Source: CALAED01 sp937891035
GTDB taxonomy: Bacteria > Actinomycetota > Actinomycetes > Streptosporangiales > Streptosporangiaceae
Direction of reading: 5' to 3'
NCBI GenBank assembly: GCA_035642125.1
Contig: DASQSZ010000428.1
Span: forward strand, 1-24,332
DNA: 24,332 bases
The notes under the pieces were generated by a model. It was not told the DNA's origin. It did no database searches and saw only the letters and a program-made list of their open reading frames with translations. Below, in pieces: positions 8,071 to 15,968 of this stretch (within the stretch, counting starts at the first letter, position 1; each line of letters begins with the position of its first letter). The translations under genes were made by a program, and so were the position numbers.

Positions 8071-9105
8071 CTGACCAGGCGAGCGCTCATCACCGGTATT
8101 ACCGGGCAAGACGGGTCCTACCTCGCAGAGCATCTGCTCGCGCACGGATACGAGGTATGGGGCCTCGTCCGGGGGCAGGCCAACCCGCACGTCGCGCGAC
8201 TGCGCAAGCACGTCGGCGACATCAAGATCGCGCAGGGCGACCTCCTCGATCAAGGCAGCCTCATCTCGGCCATCGAACGGGTACAGCCCGACGAGGTCTA
8301 CAACCTTGGGGCGATCTCCTACGTGCCGATGTCATGGCACCAGGCCGAGCTCACCGCCGAGGTCACCGGCATGGGGACATTGCGCATGCTGGAGGCGATC
8401 CGCGTGGTGAGCGGCATCAGCGCCTCCCGCACGCCGGGCGCCGCCCAGATCCGCTTTTATCAGGCGTCGTCGTCGGAGATGTTCGGCCAGGTCAGCGAGA
8501 CCCCGCAGAACGAGACGACGCCGTTCCACCCGCGCAGCCCCTATGGCGTGGCCAAGACCTACGGGCATTTCATCACGCAGAACTACCGCGAGTCCTACGG
8601 CATGTTCGCGGTCAGCGGCATCCTGTTCAACCACGAGTCGCCGCGCCGTGGGGCGGAGTTCGTCAGCCGCAAGATCACCCTCGGAGTGGCCCGCATCAAG
8701 CTGGGCCTGGCCACCGAGCTCAAGCTCGGCAACCTCGAGGCCCGCCGCGACTGGGGCTACGCGGGCGACTACGTGCGGGCCATGCGGCTGATGTTGCATC
8801 AGGACGGCCCGGACGACTACGTGATCGGCACCGGCCGTACCCACTCGGTTCGCGAGCTCGTCGAACTCGCCTTCGCCACGGCGGGCCTGCGCTGGGCAGA
8901 TCATGTGGTGACCGACGCCCGCTTCACTCGTCCCGCTGAGGTGGACCTGCTCTGCGCGGATCCGAAGAAGGCCAGGGAACAGCTCGGCTGGGAGCCCACG
9001 GTGGCCTTCGAGGATCTCATCACCATGATGGTCGAATCCGATCTCGAGCTGCTCGCCCGCTCGGACCGACCCGACGACGAGCCGTTCAGCCCAGATCACT
9101 GGTGA
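8071..9105 (+). CDS. gmd: GDP-mannose 4,6-dehydratase
   Basis: This 344-residue extended SDR enzyme converts GDP-D-mannose to GDP-4-keto-6-deoxy-D-mannose, the precursor of fucose, rhamnose and perosamine-type sugars. Visible marks are the nucleotide-binding GITGQDGSYLAEHLL at the N-terminus, FYQASSSEMFG, the catalytic SPYGVAK (Tyr-x3-Lys), GILFNHESPRRG and NLEARRDWGYAGDYVRAM, in the usual order and spacing. The only start with a ribosome-binding site is CTG 8071 (GGAGG at 8061-8065, 5 bases away), giving LTRRALITG; no ATG, GTG or TTG is close in frame. The frame is open back to GTG 7951, but that would add 40 unconserved residues. No GDP-fucose synthase or glycosyltransferase is nearby, so the final sugar is unknown. 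A strong hairpin follows the gene. Confidence 0.92.
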   Translation: MTRRALITGITGQDGSYLAEHLLAHGYEVWGLVRGQANPHVARLRKHVGDIKIAQGDLLDQGSLISAIERVQPDEVYNLGAISYVPMSWHQAELTAEVTGMGTLRMLEAIRVVSGISASRTPGAAQIRFYQASSSEMFGQVSETPQNETTPFHPRSPYGVAKTYGHFITQNYRESYGMFAVSGILFNHESPRRGAEFVSRKITLGVARIKLGLATELKLGNLEARRDWGYAGDYVRAMRLMLHQDGPDDYVIGTGRTHSVRELVELAFATAGLRWADHVVTDARFTRPAEVDLLCADPKKAREQLGWEPTVAFEDLITMMVESDLELLARSDRPDDEPFSPDHW

Positions 9106-9128
9106 CGACGTAATAGGAGCCGGGTGGG

Positions 9129-9152
9129 CGCGGGGGGCGGAGCCTCCCCGCG
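9129..9152 (+). terminator. Strong GC hairpin after gmd
   Basis: CGCGGGG (9129-9135) pairs with CCCCGCG (9146-9152). Inside, GGC/GCC close a GGA loop, with one T bulged. It begins 24 bases after the gmd stop and is followed by TGTTGATT. This is a convincing terminator. Confidence 0.6.
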
Positions 9153-9160
9153 GGTGTTGA

Positions 9161-9176
9161 TTACAGTCGGTTGTAA
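9161..9176. promoter_or_regulatory. TTACA-N6-TGTAA inverted repeat before the zinc-finger/exporter genes
   Basis: A 16-base inverted repeat with 5-bp perfect arms lies 32 bases before the zinc-finger start. Its form resembles TetR- or MarR-type operators, which commonly control DHA2 exporters. No such regulator gene is in the window. Confidence 0.35.
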
Positions 9177-9208
9177 CGGATCGTTTCGAGCATACGAGGA
9201 TGCCTGAC

Positions 9209-9472
9209 ATGACGCCCTGTCCACACGTGGTCGATCTACCGGTGGCGGACCCGAAGCCGGCCGAGCCGGATGGATGCGCGGAGTGCCTGGCTGGCGGTCT
9301 TCGCTGGGTGCACCTTCGGATCTGCCTCACCTGCGGCAACGTCGCCTGTTGCGACTCCTCGCCGGGCCGGCACGCGGCCGCGCACGCCGACACCAGTGGT
9401 CATCCGATCATTCGTTCTTACGAGCCCGGTGAGGACTGGCGATGGTGTTTCGTGGACGAAACGCTCGTGTGA
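9209..9472 (+). CDS. Small UBP-type zinc-finger protein
   Basis: The 87-residue protein is almost wholly one ZnF-UBP domain. It carries CPHV at the N-terminus, then GCAECL, RICLTCGNVACCDSS and a His-rich HAAAHADTSGHPIIRS, giving the Cys/His set that binds zinc. In eukaryotes the domain recognises the C-terminal Gly-Gly of ubiquitin. Free-standing actinobacterial copies have no known partner and are often beside transporters. ATG 9209 is chosen because GAGGA (9196-9200) is 8 bases upstream; ATG 9200 overlaps that site and would add three residues. The DHA2 exporter follows in the same direction, and an alternative exporter GTG (9469) overlaps this stop codon, so the two are probably cotranscribed and perhaps translationally coupled. 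Confidence 0.85.
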   Translation: MTPCPHVVDLPVADPKPAEPDGCAECLAGGLRWVHLRICLTCGNVACCDSSPGRHAAAHADTSGHPIIRSYEPGEDWRWCFVDETLV

Positions 9473-9537
9473 GCGCGGGGCCGGGTCCCAGCGGCGGAAG
9501 CACCAGGCAGACCATCGGGGAGAACTCCGGGGGGAAC

Positions 9538-11034
9538 GTGACCGTCCGGCTGGCGCAGGCGCGGGGGCGGTGGGTGCTGTTGGCCACCGTGCTCGGGTCC
9601 AGCGTCGCCATGCTCGACGCGACGGTCGTCAACGTCGCGCTGCCCAGGCTCGCCGACGATCTCGGCGCCTCGATGTCCGGGCTGCAATGGACGGTCAACG
9701 GCTACACCCTCACCCTGGCCGGGTTCATCCTCCTCGGCGGCTCGTTGGGTGACCATTACGGGCGGCGCCGGGTGTTCGTGATCGGGGTGGTGTGGTTCGC
9801 GGCGGCGTCGATCCTGTGCGGGGTGGCGGTGAACATCCCGATGCTGGTGGCCGCCCGCGCCCTGCAGGGCATCGGCGGCGCGCTGCTGACGCCCGGCGCG
9901 TTGGCGATCATTCAGGCGTCGTTCGCTCCGGAGGACCGCGCCAGGGCCGTCGGCGCCTGGTCTGGGCTCGGCGGCGTGGCCGCGGCGGCCGGCCCGCTCC
10001 TGGGCGGCGGGTTGGTCGCCAGCGCGGGGTGGCGCTGGGTGTTCCTGCTCAACGTGCCGCTCGCGGTGGTCGTTGTGCTCGTCGCGGTTCGGCACGTTCC
10101 GGAGACCTTCGACGCCGATGCCGGCGGCCGCTTTGATGTCGATGGCGCGGTGCTGGCCGCGCTGGCGCTGGCGGGGGTGACCTACGCACTCACCGAGGCG
10201 CCGGCCGGCCGGGTCGGCCTCGCGCTGCCCGTCGCCGTCGGTGTCGCCGGGGTCGCGGCGGCGGCCGGCTTCCTCGTGGTCGAGCGGCGCCGCGGCAGGG
10301 CCGCGATGATGCCGCTCGACGTCTTCGCCTCCCGGCAGTTCACCGCGGTCAACGCCGTCACCTTCGTGGTGTACGGCGGGATGAGCGTGCAGTTTTTTCT
10401 GCTGGTCGTCGATTTGCAGGTGGTGTCGGGATTCTCGCCGACGGCCGCCGGCCTGGCGCTGCTTCCGGTGACGGTGCTCATGCTGTTGCTGTCCGCCCGG
10501 GCCGGGGCGCTGGCCCAGCGGATCGGACCGCGCGTCCCGATGACGGCCGGCCTGCTCGTCGCCGCCGGCGGCATGCTGCTCACCCTTCGGGTGGGGCCGG
10601 GAGCGTCCTACGCCGCCGATGTGCTCCCCGCGGTCTTCGTGTTCGGCCTGGGCCTTTCCGCGGTGGTCGCCCCGCTCACCGCCACGGTGCTGGCGAGTGC
10701 GGACGTGCGGCACGCCGGGGTGGCGAGCGGCGTCAACAACGCCGTCGCCCGGGCCGCCGGACTGTTCGCGGTGGCCGCGGTTCCGCCGTTGGTCGGCCTG
10801 ACCGGCGACGCCTACCAAGAGCCCGCGACGTTCAACGACGGCTTCCATACCGCGATGATCATCAGCGCCGTCCTGCTCGTCGCCGGCGCGGTCTTGTCGT
10901 ATCTGACCGTACGCCGCGACGTGCTCGACACCGCGCCCAAAAGCGCCGAGCCGGCATGCCGGAGCCACTGCGCCGTGAGTGCCCCACCCCTCGAACCCGC
11001 GCGCCGCGCCGCCCCGGCCGGCCGGGGCGGCTAG
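9538..11034 (+). CDS. DHA2-family (EmrB/QacA-like) MFS drug exporter
   Basis: This 498-residue membrane protein has about 14 hydrophobic segments, as expected for DHA2 proton-driven exporters. Motif D1 (MLDATVVNVALP) is in the first segment, motif A (GSLGDHYGRRRVFVIG) follows the second, and a motif C-like run (GLGGVAAAAGPLLGGGLV) lies in the fifth. The substrate cannot be told; lipophilic drugs or an endogenous metabolite are typical. GTG 9538, after a G-rich site (9529-9534), gives the usual short N-terminus before the first segment. GTG 9469, whose last two bases are the first two of the upstream TGA, and GTG 9442 are alternatives. The C-terminus is Ala/Pro/Arg-rich, and the last codons form a 24-bp perfect palindrome. 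It converges on the minus-strand hypothetical gene with only 4 bases between stops. Confidence 0.92.
   Translation: MTVRLAQARGRWVLLATVLGSSVAMLDATVVNVALPRLADDLGASMSGLQWTVNGYTLTLAGFILLGGSLGDHYGRRRVFVIGVVWFAAASILCGVAVNIPMLVAARALQGIGGALLTPGALAIIQASFAPEDRARAVGAWSGLGGVAAAAGPLLGGGLVASAGWRWVFLLNVPLAVVVVLVAVRHVPETFDADAGGRFDVDGAVLAALALAGVTYALTEAPAGRVGLALPVAVGVAGVAAAAGFLVVERRRGRAAMMPLDVFASRQFTAVNAVTFVVYGGMSVQFFLLVVDLQVVSGFSPTAAGLALLPVTVLMLLLSARAGALAQRIGPRVPMTAGLLVAAGGMLLTLRVGPGASYAADVLPAVFVFGLGLSAVVAPLTATVLASADVRHAGVASGVNNAVARAAGLFAVAAVPPLVGLTGDAYQEPATFNDGFHTAMIISAVLLVAGAVLSYLTVRRDVLDTAPKSAEPACRSHCAVSAPPLEPARRAAPAGRGG
11008..11031. terminator. 24-bp perfect palindrome at the convergent exporter/hypothetical ends
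   Basis: Positions 11008-11019 and 11020-11031 are exact reverse complements, giving a 10-bp stem with a 4-base loop. The palindrome is made of the exporter's last sense codons and ends one base before its TAG. The opposite gene's stop is 8 bases further on. It probably stops transcription from both sides. Confidence 0.65.
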
Positions 11035-11038
11035 GCCC

Positions 11039-11626
11039 TTACGGACTGTCCCGGTAGACCTCGTAAAGCGGATCGGCGACCACCGGATATTCGACGTCCT
11101 TGTGGCGGATCCGCATCACGATCGTCGAGTCCTCAAGATCGTACTCGGCGTCGACCGGGCGGAAGTAGGAGTCGAAGGCCCACGCGGAGTAGAAGCGGCC
11201 GACAGTGGCGCCGTAACGCTCGTGCACGACATCGAACCCGCCGGACGGCATCGCCTCAAGCGCCAGCGACTCGCCCAACGTGATCGGGAACCGGAAGTCC
11301 TGCGGCGCCTCAGGGCCGCGTATCACCGTGACGAGCCGGACGCCGGAGGCTGTCGTCTGGGCGACGATGTCGGTCCCGGTGGCCACATCGACGAACACAC
11401 GCAGGCTGGGGCGCAGCACCACCGGCATCCGGTCGGCGGCGCCGCAGGCGATCGCGATGTGGATCCGCTGGCCGTCCTTGGTGGGCGCCCAAACCCCCTC
11501 CCGTGCCTGCCCGGCCCAGGCGACGTCGGGGTTTTCCATCTCCGGCGGTTCGCTTTTGCCTCTGACCGCGAGGACGCGCGCTGCTGCGTCGATCGCGGCG
11601 GCCGCCCCGTCTCGTACGTGTCTCAT
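11039..11626 (-). CDS. Hypothetical protein with C-terminal YPVVADP module
   Basis: The 195-residue protein has no signal peptide or membrane segment. It starts with an Ala/Arg-rich helix, then DGQRIHIAIACG and a beta-rich middle with FRFPITLGESLALEAMPSGG, and ends in a YDLEDSTIVMRIRHKDVEYPVVADP pattern split across residues 158-190. From memory, the sequence FP-hydrophobic-LP-like-G followed by YPVVADP is a recurring all-beta module in actinobacterial proteins, usually secreted and often placed before a variable C-terminal domain. Here it is the last domain and there is no exporter signal, so its role is unknown. The start is ATG 11626, with a G-rich ribosome-binding site (complement of 11634-11640) 7 bases away. 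The next gene upstream on the same strand is the NB-ARC ATPase, 246 bases away. Confidence 0.8.
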   Translation of the reverse strand: MRHVRDGAAAAIDAAARVLAVRGKSEPPEMENPDVAWAGQAREGVWAPTKDGQRIHIAIACGAADRMPVVLRPSLRVFVDVATGTDIVAQTTASGVRLVTVIRGPEAPQDFRFPITLGESLALEAMPSGGFDVVHERYGATVGRFYSAWAFDSYFRPVDAEYDLEDSTIVMRIRHKDVEYPVVADPLYEVYRDSP

Positions 11627-11872
11627 GGCGGGTCCCCCCTCGCCTCACCGTCCGCGCCGGTAGCCCTCGCCGCGCGGGCCCGCCGGCTCGCTGCCTCGGT
11701 GCTCGGCCGGCGCGGACGCAATTGCACCACTTGTGTACCTGTGGCCCCGATGGCCCAATGGATCCCAGTGAATTATGGCTTGCGCTTGCGCCGGTTGTGC
11801 TCCAAATTTCATGCTCACAGCAGACAAGTAGGTCGTCGGCCCTTACCGGGCGCACATCGGGCGGCCTCGGTG
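11627..11872. other. Gap between the NB-ARC ATPase and the YPVVADP gene
   Basis: I see no gene here. A 60-codon minus-strand frame (11645-11827) has poor codon bias and no ribosome-binding site. The centre (11760-11815) is AT-rich for this genome and carries CATAAT on the minus strand (complement of 11774-11779), a possible -10 for the hypothetical gene without a good -35. Confidence 0.35.
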
Positions 11873-14506
11873 TCAGGTGGGGGCGTCGTCTCGGTCGTGG
11901 TCGGTGAGCAGCCGGGCGGCCTCCGCGCGGTAGGGCTCGGCCGCGGCCCGGCCCTGGACCCCTTCGATGAGCTTGGCGGCCGCGAGCAGCAGACGGCCGA
12001 TGGCGAAGGGGTTGTGGAACTCGCGCTCGATGTCGATCGCGGTCTTGGCGTGCCGCAGCCCCTCCCCGATGCGGCCCGTCTCGACGCACAGCTCGGCCAT
12101 GGCGTAGTGCGAGGCCGCGGTGCCGCGGACGGCGCCGATCTCGGTGAGCAGGGCCAACTCGGCGGCGAAGTCGCGCATCGCCTCGTCGGCGTCGCCGAGC
12201 CGGGCGTGGATGAGGCCGCTGGTGTGCAGCTGGTGCGCCCGGTCGTAGGGGTCGTGCCGGCGCCCGGCGGCCTCCGTGGCCAGCCTGGCGTGCTCGAGCG
12301 CTTCGGTCACCCGGCCGCCGAGCAGGTGGAGCCGGGCCAGGTTGTCGCGGGTGACCCCCTCGCCGCGGCCGTCGCCGATCCGGCGCTGGATGCGCAGGGC
12401 CTCTTCGGCGGGCGCGTGGGCGTGCTCGGTGTCGCCGCGGCGCCGGTGGACGTCGGCGATGGTGTTCAGGGCGCGGGCCCGGGCGCGTTGGTCGCCGAGC
12501 TCGGTGGCGCCGTCCAGGGCGCGGCCGGCGTCGCGCAGCGCCCAGCCGTACAGCCCCAGGTGGCAGTAGATCCGCGACAGGTTGTGGTAGGCCTCGACCT
12601 CGCCGCGCAGATCGCCGAGCTCCTGGCGGACGTCGAGCGCCTCGAGCTCGTGACGCAGCGCGATGTCGCACCGGCCCAGCCGGCGGTCCACCCGCGCGAG
12701 GTCGTGCAGGCAGTCCGCCTCGCCCACCCGGTCGCCGAGCCGCCGCCGGATGGGCAGCGCCTGGCTGACGAGCTCGCGTACCTGGTCATAGCGGCCCCGA
12801 TGCCACTGGGCGGCGGCGAGGGTGTCGAGGGACTCGGCCTCACCCCGGCCGTCGCCCAGCTCGCGGTAGAGCCGCAGTGCCTCCTCGCCCACCTGGACGG
12901 CACGGTCGTAGCGGCCGAGCGCGCGGAAGATCACCGCCATGTGGCTGAGCATGACGGCGCGGGCGGGCGCGTCGTCGGCAAGGTCGGCCGCCTTGTAGCC
13001 GAGTCGATGCACGTGCAGGTTGTCCTGGTTGTAGGTGCGCAGGTCGAGGAAGTCGAACATCGCGTCGGCCAGCCGCCACGTCTGCTGATGCAGCCCGGCG
13101 GCCAGCGCCTGGCCGGTGGCCGCCACGAGCACGCCGCGTTCGTCGTCGAACCAGGCGAGGGCGTCCTTGAGGTCCAGGGTGCGGGGGATCGAAGCGCCGG
13201 GGCCGACCACCGCCCGTCGATGCGGGTTGATCCGGCGCGCCGCGTCCTGCGCCGTGGAAAGCAGCCAGGTCAGCAACCGCGGCACCGCCGCGTCTCGCTC
13301 CGCCGACAGGTCCTCGGTGCGCAACCGCTCCCGCGCGTACTCCCGCAGCAGATCGTGCAGCCGGTAGCGATGCCCGGCGACCTGCTCGACGAGGCCGGCC
13401 TGGGTCAGGCCGCGTACGACGCGGCGCGCGTCCTCGGGGAAGGCGCCCAGCAGCGCGGCCACGGCACCTTCGCCGAAGTCGGGTCCCTCGATGGACCCGA
13501 GCAGGCAAAACGCTCGCTTCTGCTCGTCGGTCAGGTCCCGGTAGGACAGGTCGAACGCGGTGCGCACCGCGCTTTGCTTGGGATCTTCGTCCAAGGCCAG
13601 CGCGGACAGCCGGTCGCCGCCCTCGAGCCCGCGTACGGTGTCGGCGAGCGTGTCGTGCGGGCGCACCTTCTGGTTGGCGGCGGCGATGCGCAGGGCCAGC
13701 GGCAGGTAGGCGCAGCGGACGGCGAGCTTGGCCGCGGCCTCGGCGTGCGCGCTGGTCTGCTCGGCGCCCACGATTGCGGCGACGAGGTCGACGGCCTCGT
13801 CGGGGGCCATGACGTCGAGGTCGACGGTGCGGACACCACCTCGGGCGATGAGCCCGGGCAGCCGGTTGCGGCTGGTCACGATGGTCACGCAGCGCGGGCT
13901 TCCGGGCAGCAGCGGATGCACCTGGTCGGAGCTCGCCGCGTTGTCCAAGATCACCAGCATCCGCCGGTCGGCGAGATGGGACCGAAACAGCGCCGCCTGC
14001 GCGTCGTCGTCGTCCGGGATCTGCTCGCCGGCCACGCCGAGCGCGCGCAGCATCCGGCCCAGCGCGTCCCGCGGCGTCATCACCGCGCGCGGCGAGTGCC
14101 CGCGCAGATCGACGAACAGCTGCCCGTCGGGGAAGCGGCCGGCGATGTGATGCGCCCAGTGGACGGCGAGCGCGGTCTTGCCGACGCCCGGCATCCCCTG
14201 CACGACGATGACCAGTGGGACGCCTTCGCCGGCCGCCTCGGTGAGCAGCGCGTCGAGCTCGTCCAAGACGGCGCGGCGGCCGCGAAAGCAGGGATCGTCG
14301 CGGGGCAGCTGACCCGGCTGGGTGGCGCTGGTCTGGGCGATGACGAACTTGTCGCCGGCGACGGCGTCGCCGGCCACGCGGGTCTCGCCGTAGAACGCGG
14401 CGCCGCGTTCCGGTGTTGCCGGCGGCGCGGCCGCCGGCAACGGAGGAGACGGAACGGGCGCGGGGTCCGGCGGATCGGATATGCCGTGGGTGTGCGGCTG
14501 ATCCAC
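11873..14506 (-). CDS. NB-ARC/TPR STAND ATPase without recognisable DNA-binding domain
   Basis: Of 877 residues, the first 60 are Pro/Ala-rich and hold a short GETRVAGDAVAGDKFVI strand-like motif. The NB-ARC ATPase runs from about 70 to 370, with P-loop GMPGVGKTALAV (Lys110), Walker B-like MLVILDNAAS, sensor TIVTSRNRLPG, LPLALRIAAA, and MHD-like YRLHDLLREYARERL near 370. From about 470 to the end it is built of TPR-like repeats (for example YDRAVQVGEEALRLYRELGD and its relatives). AfsR-type homologues carry a SARP or HTH domain before the ATPase; none is present here, so it may signal through a partner protein. GTG 14506 is chosen because GGAG lies 6 bases upstream; a TTG at 14518 is an alternative. 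It lies 65 bases from the aminotransferase stop and has its own -10-like TATATT. Confidence 0.92.
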   Translation of the reverse strand: MDQPHTHGISDPPDPAPVPSPPLPAAAPPATPERGAAFYGETRVAGDAVAGDKFVIAQTSATQPGQLPRDDPCFRGRRAVLDELDALLTEAAGEGVPLVIVVQGMPGVGKTALAVHWAHHIAGRFPDGQLFVDLRGHSPRAVMTPRDALGRMLRALGVAGEQIPDDDDAQAALFRSHLADRRMLVILDNAASSDQVHPLLPGSPRCVTIVTSRNRLPGLIARGGVRTVDLDVMAPDEAVDLVAAIVGAEQTSAHAEAAAKLAVRCAYLPLALRIAAANQKVRPHDTLADTVRGLEGGDRLSALALDEDPKQSAVRTAFDLSYRDLTDEQKRAFCLLGSIEGPDFGEGAVAALLGAFPEDARRVVRGLTQAGLVEQVAGHRYRLHDLLREYARERLRTEDLSAERDAAVPRLLTWLLSTAQDAARRINPHRRAVVGPGASIPRTLDLKDALAWFDDERGVLVAATGQALAAGLHQQTWRLADAMFDFLDLRTYNQDNLHVHRLGYKAADLADDAPARAVMLSHMAVIFRALGRYDRAVQVGEEALRLYRELGDGRGEAESLDTLAAAQWHRGRYDQVRELVSQALPIRRRLGDRVGEADCLHDLARVDRRLGRCDIALRHELEALDVRQELGDLRGEVEAYHNLSRIYCHLGLYGWALRDAGRALDGATELGDQRARARALNTIADVHRRRGDTEHAHAPAEEALRIQRRIGDGRGEGVTRDNLARLHLLGGRVTEALEHARLATEAAGRRHDPYDRAHQLHTSGLIHARLGDADEAMRDFAAELALLTEIGAVRGTAASHYAMAELCVETGRIGEGLRHAKTAIDIEREFHNPFAIGRLLLAAAKLIEGVQGRAAAEPYRAEAARLLTDHDRDDAPT

Positions 14507-14541
14507 GGGGCACTCCAAAGGTCCTGCCGCCCGGAGGCATC

Positions 14542-14547
14542 AATATA
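14542..14547 (-). promoter_or_regulatory. Candidate -10 (TATATT) of the NB-ARC ATPase gene
   Basis: Read on the minus strand, TATATT is the only AT-rich hexamer in the 77-base gap before the gene. It would place the transcription start about 28 bases before the GTG. No good -35 is visible. Confidence 0.4.
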
Positions 14548-14582
14548 CCGGGTGCGGACCCTGCGCCGGCCGGACCGTCGCC

Positions 14583-14659
14583 GTCAAAGACCGCCGCGGG
14601 CGAGCGCGAGCGCGGACTCCGCGAGCGGCTGGCGCAGCGGCGCCGGCTCGGTCTTTGAC
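14583..14659. repeat. Inverted repeat enclosing the 3' end of the aminotransferase gene
   Basis: GTCAAAGACCG (14583-14593) and CGGTCTTTGAC (14649-14659) are 11-bp perfect inverted arms, 55 bases apart. The outer arm includes the stop codon. The intervening GC-rich DNA can form further stems. It may stabilise or end the aminotransferase mRNA, though arms of this length can arise by chance. Confidence 0.4.
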
Positions 14660-15966
14660 CGGTCGCTCGGCCGGCTGCTCGGCCGGCTGCTCTGCCGGAC
14701 GGCCGGCGCCGGGGCGGTGAGCTCCGTCAGTACTTCGGTGAGCCGGCCGAGCGCCTCGTCGATCCAGGGAAGCGTGAGGGGGTCGGCGGCGGCCAGGGCG
14801 GCGTCGCGCTGCTCGTCGGTCTCCCCGTAAAGGAGGCTGGTGGCGACCCTGAGCCGAAGCGCGTCGGCCGGCTCGCCGAACTCGCTGCCGGAGAGCACCC
14901 CGACGCCGTACCGTTCGAGCAGCATGCCGCTGAGCTGGGCGCCGGTGGCGACGCCGTGGCTTTCGGTGAGTCCGGCGCGCAGCGGCGCGAAGTCGGGGTA
15001 GACGTAAAACGCCGCCTCCGGCGGACGGACCAGCGCGCCGGCGGCGGCGAACCTGCCGGCGACCGCCTGAGCGACGTCGGCGTGCAGCCGGCGGCTGCGG
15101 GCGACGCGCTCGACCAGCTCGGGTGGTTCGGTGAAGGCGTAGGCCGCCGCGTGCTGGATGGGCCCGGGGGGGCTGGACCAGATCTCGCTGGCCACCCCCA
15201 GCAGGTCCTGGCGCAGCGCCTCGCCGCGGGGACCGTCCGGCAGCCGAGCCGCTCCGATCCGCCAGCCGCCGAGCGCGAGGCTCTTGCTCAGCGCGGTCGT
15301 CACGGCGGTGCGCTCGGGGGCGAACCGCGAGGGGGAGGTGATCGCGGCGTGCGGGTCGTGGACGAGATCGCGGTAGATCTCATCAGAAACGATCATCAGA
15401 TCGTGCTCTTCGGCGACCTCGGCCAGTTCCCGGATGGTCGCCGCCGAGGCCATCGTGCCCGTGGGGTTGTCCGGCAGCGTGACGACGACGGTCCTGACGT
15501 CACGGCCGCGGGCCCGCGCTTCGGGGATGATGTGCGCAAGCAGCTCGGGATCGGGCACCCCGCCCTGCCCTGGGCGCGTCCGTACGAACAGCGGCCGGCG
15601 CCCGATCATCCGGGCTTGCGCGGCGTAGCTCACCCAACTCGGCCGGGGCACGACGACGTCGCCGCCGATCGCCAGGAGCAGCGCGAACAGCAAGGGTTTG
15701 CTGCCCGGGCCGCACACGACGAGGCCGGGATCGGTGGACAGTTCGCGCCGGTCCCAGTAGCCGGCCGCTGCGCGCCGCAGCTCGGCCGACCCGGCGACGG
15801 GGCCGTAGGCGGCCCGGTCCGCGGCCTCCGCCAGCGCGGCGCGCAGCGTCGGCGCCACCGGCAACCCGGCCTCGCCGAAGGCCATCGGCAGGACCGGCGC
15901 GCCGGTTCGTCGACGTCGTTCCAGCGCTTCGTTGGCGGCCAGCGTCGCGGACACGGTCGTAGGCAT
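14584..15966 (-). CDS. Class I/II PLP-dependent aminotransferase
   Basis: This 460-residue fold-type I enzyme shows YGPVAGSAELRRAAAGYW near residue 55, DNPTG (Asn167), VSDEIYRDL (Asp195, which contacts the pyridine nitrogen), and TALSKSLALGGWRIGAAR (Lys228, the Schiff-base lysine). It should transfer an amino group between an amino acid and a 2-oxoacid; the substrate is not evident. The last 30 residues are Ser/Arg/Pro-rich and encoded partly by a 12-bp tandem repeat, making the protein longer than the usual 390-430. ATG 15966 is chosen because GGAG is 5 bases upstream; an in-frame GTG/ATG further up would run through the structured leader. The divergent LysR gene at 16117 is its likely regulator. 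Confidence 0.92.
   Translation of the reverse strand: MPTTVSATLAANEALERRRRTGAPVLPMAFGEAGLPVAPTLRAALAEAADRAAYGPVAGSAELRRAAAGYWDRRELSTDPGLVVCGPGSKPLLFALLLAIGGDVVVPRPSWVSYAAQARMIGRRPLFVRTRPGQGGVPDPELLAHIIPEARARGRDVRTVVVTLPDNPTGTMASAATIRELAEVAEEHDLMIVSDEIYRDLVHDPHAAITSPSRFAPERTAVTTALSKSLALGGWRIGAARLPDGPRGEALRQDLLGVASEIWSSPPGPIQHAAAYAFTEPPELVERVARSRRLHADVAQAVAGRFAAAGALVRPPEAAFYVYPDFAPLRAGLTESHGVATGAQLSGMLLERYGVGVLSGSEFGEPADALRLRVATSLLYGETDEQRDAALAAADPLTLPWIDEALGRLTEVLTELTAPAPAVRQSSRPSSRPSDRSKTEPAPLRQPLAESALALARGGL
14665..14700. repeat. 12-bp tandem repeat in the aminotransferase tail
   Basis: Two perfect copies of GCTCGGCCGGCT (14665-14676, 14677-14688) are followed by a third with three changes. 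On the minus strand they encode repeated Ser-Ser-Arg-Pro. Slippage during replication would explain the extended tail. Confidence 0.6.
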
Positions 15967-15968
15967 GA

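Noticed and set aside
10979..14830. A 1283-codon plus-strand open frame opposite the NB-ARC ATPase and neighbouring genes
   Set aside because: It is the antisense shadow of GC-rich genes. Its translation is Gly/Val/Arg-rich with no domain, and it overlaps three better-supported genes.
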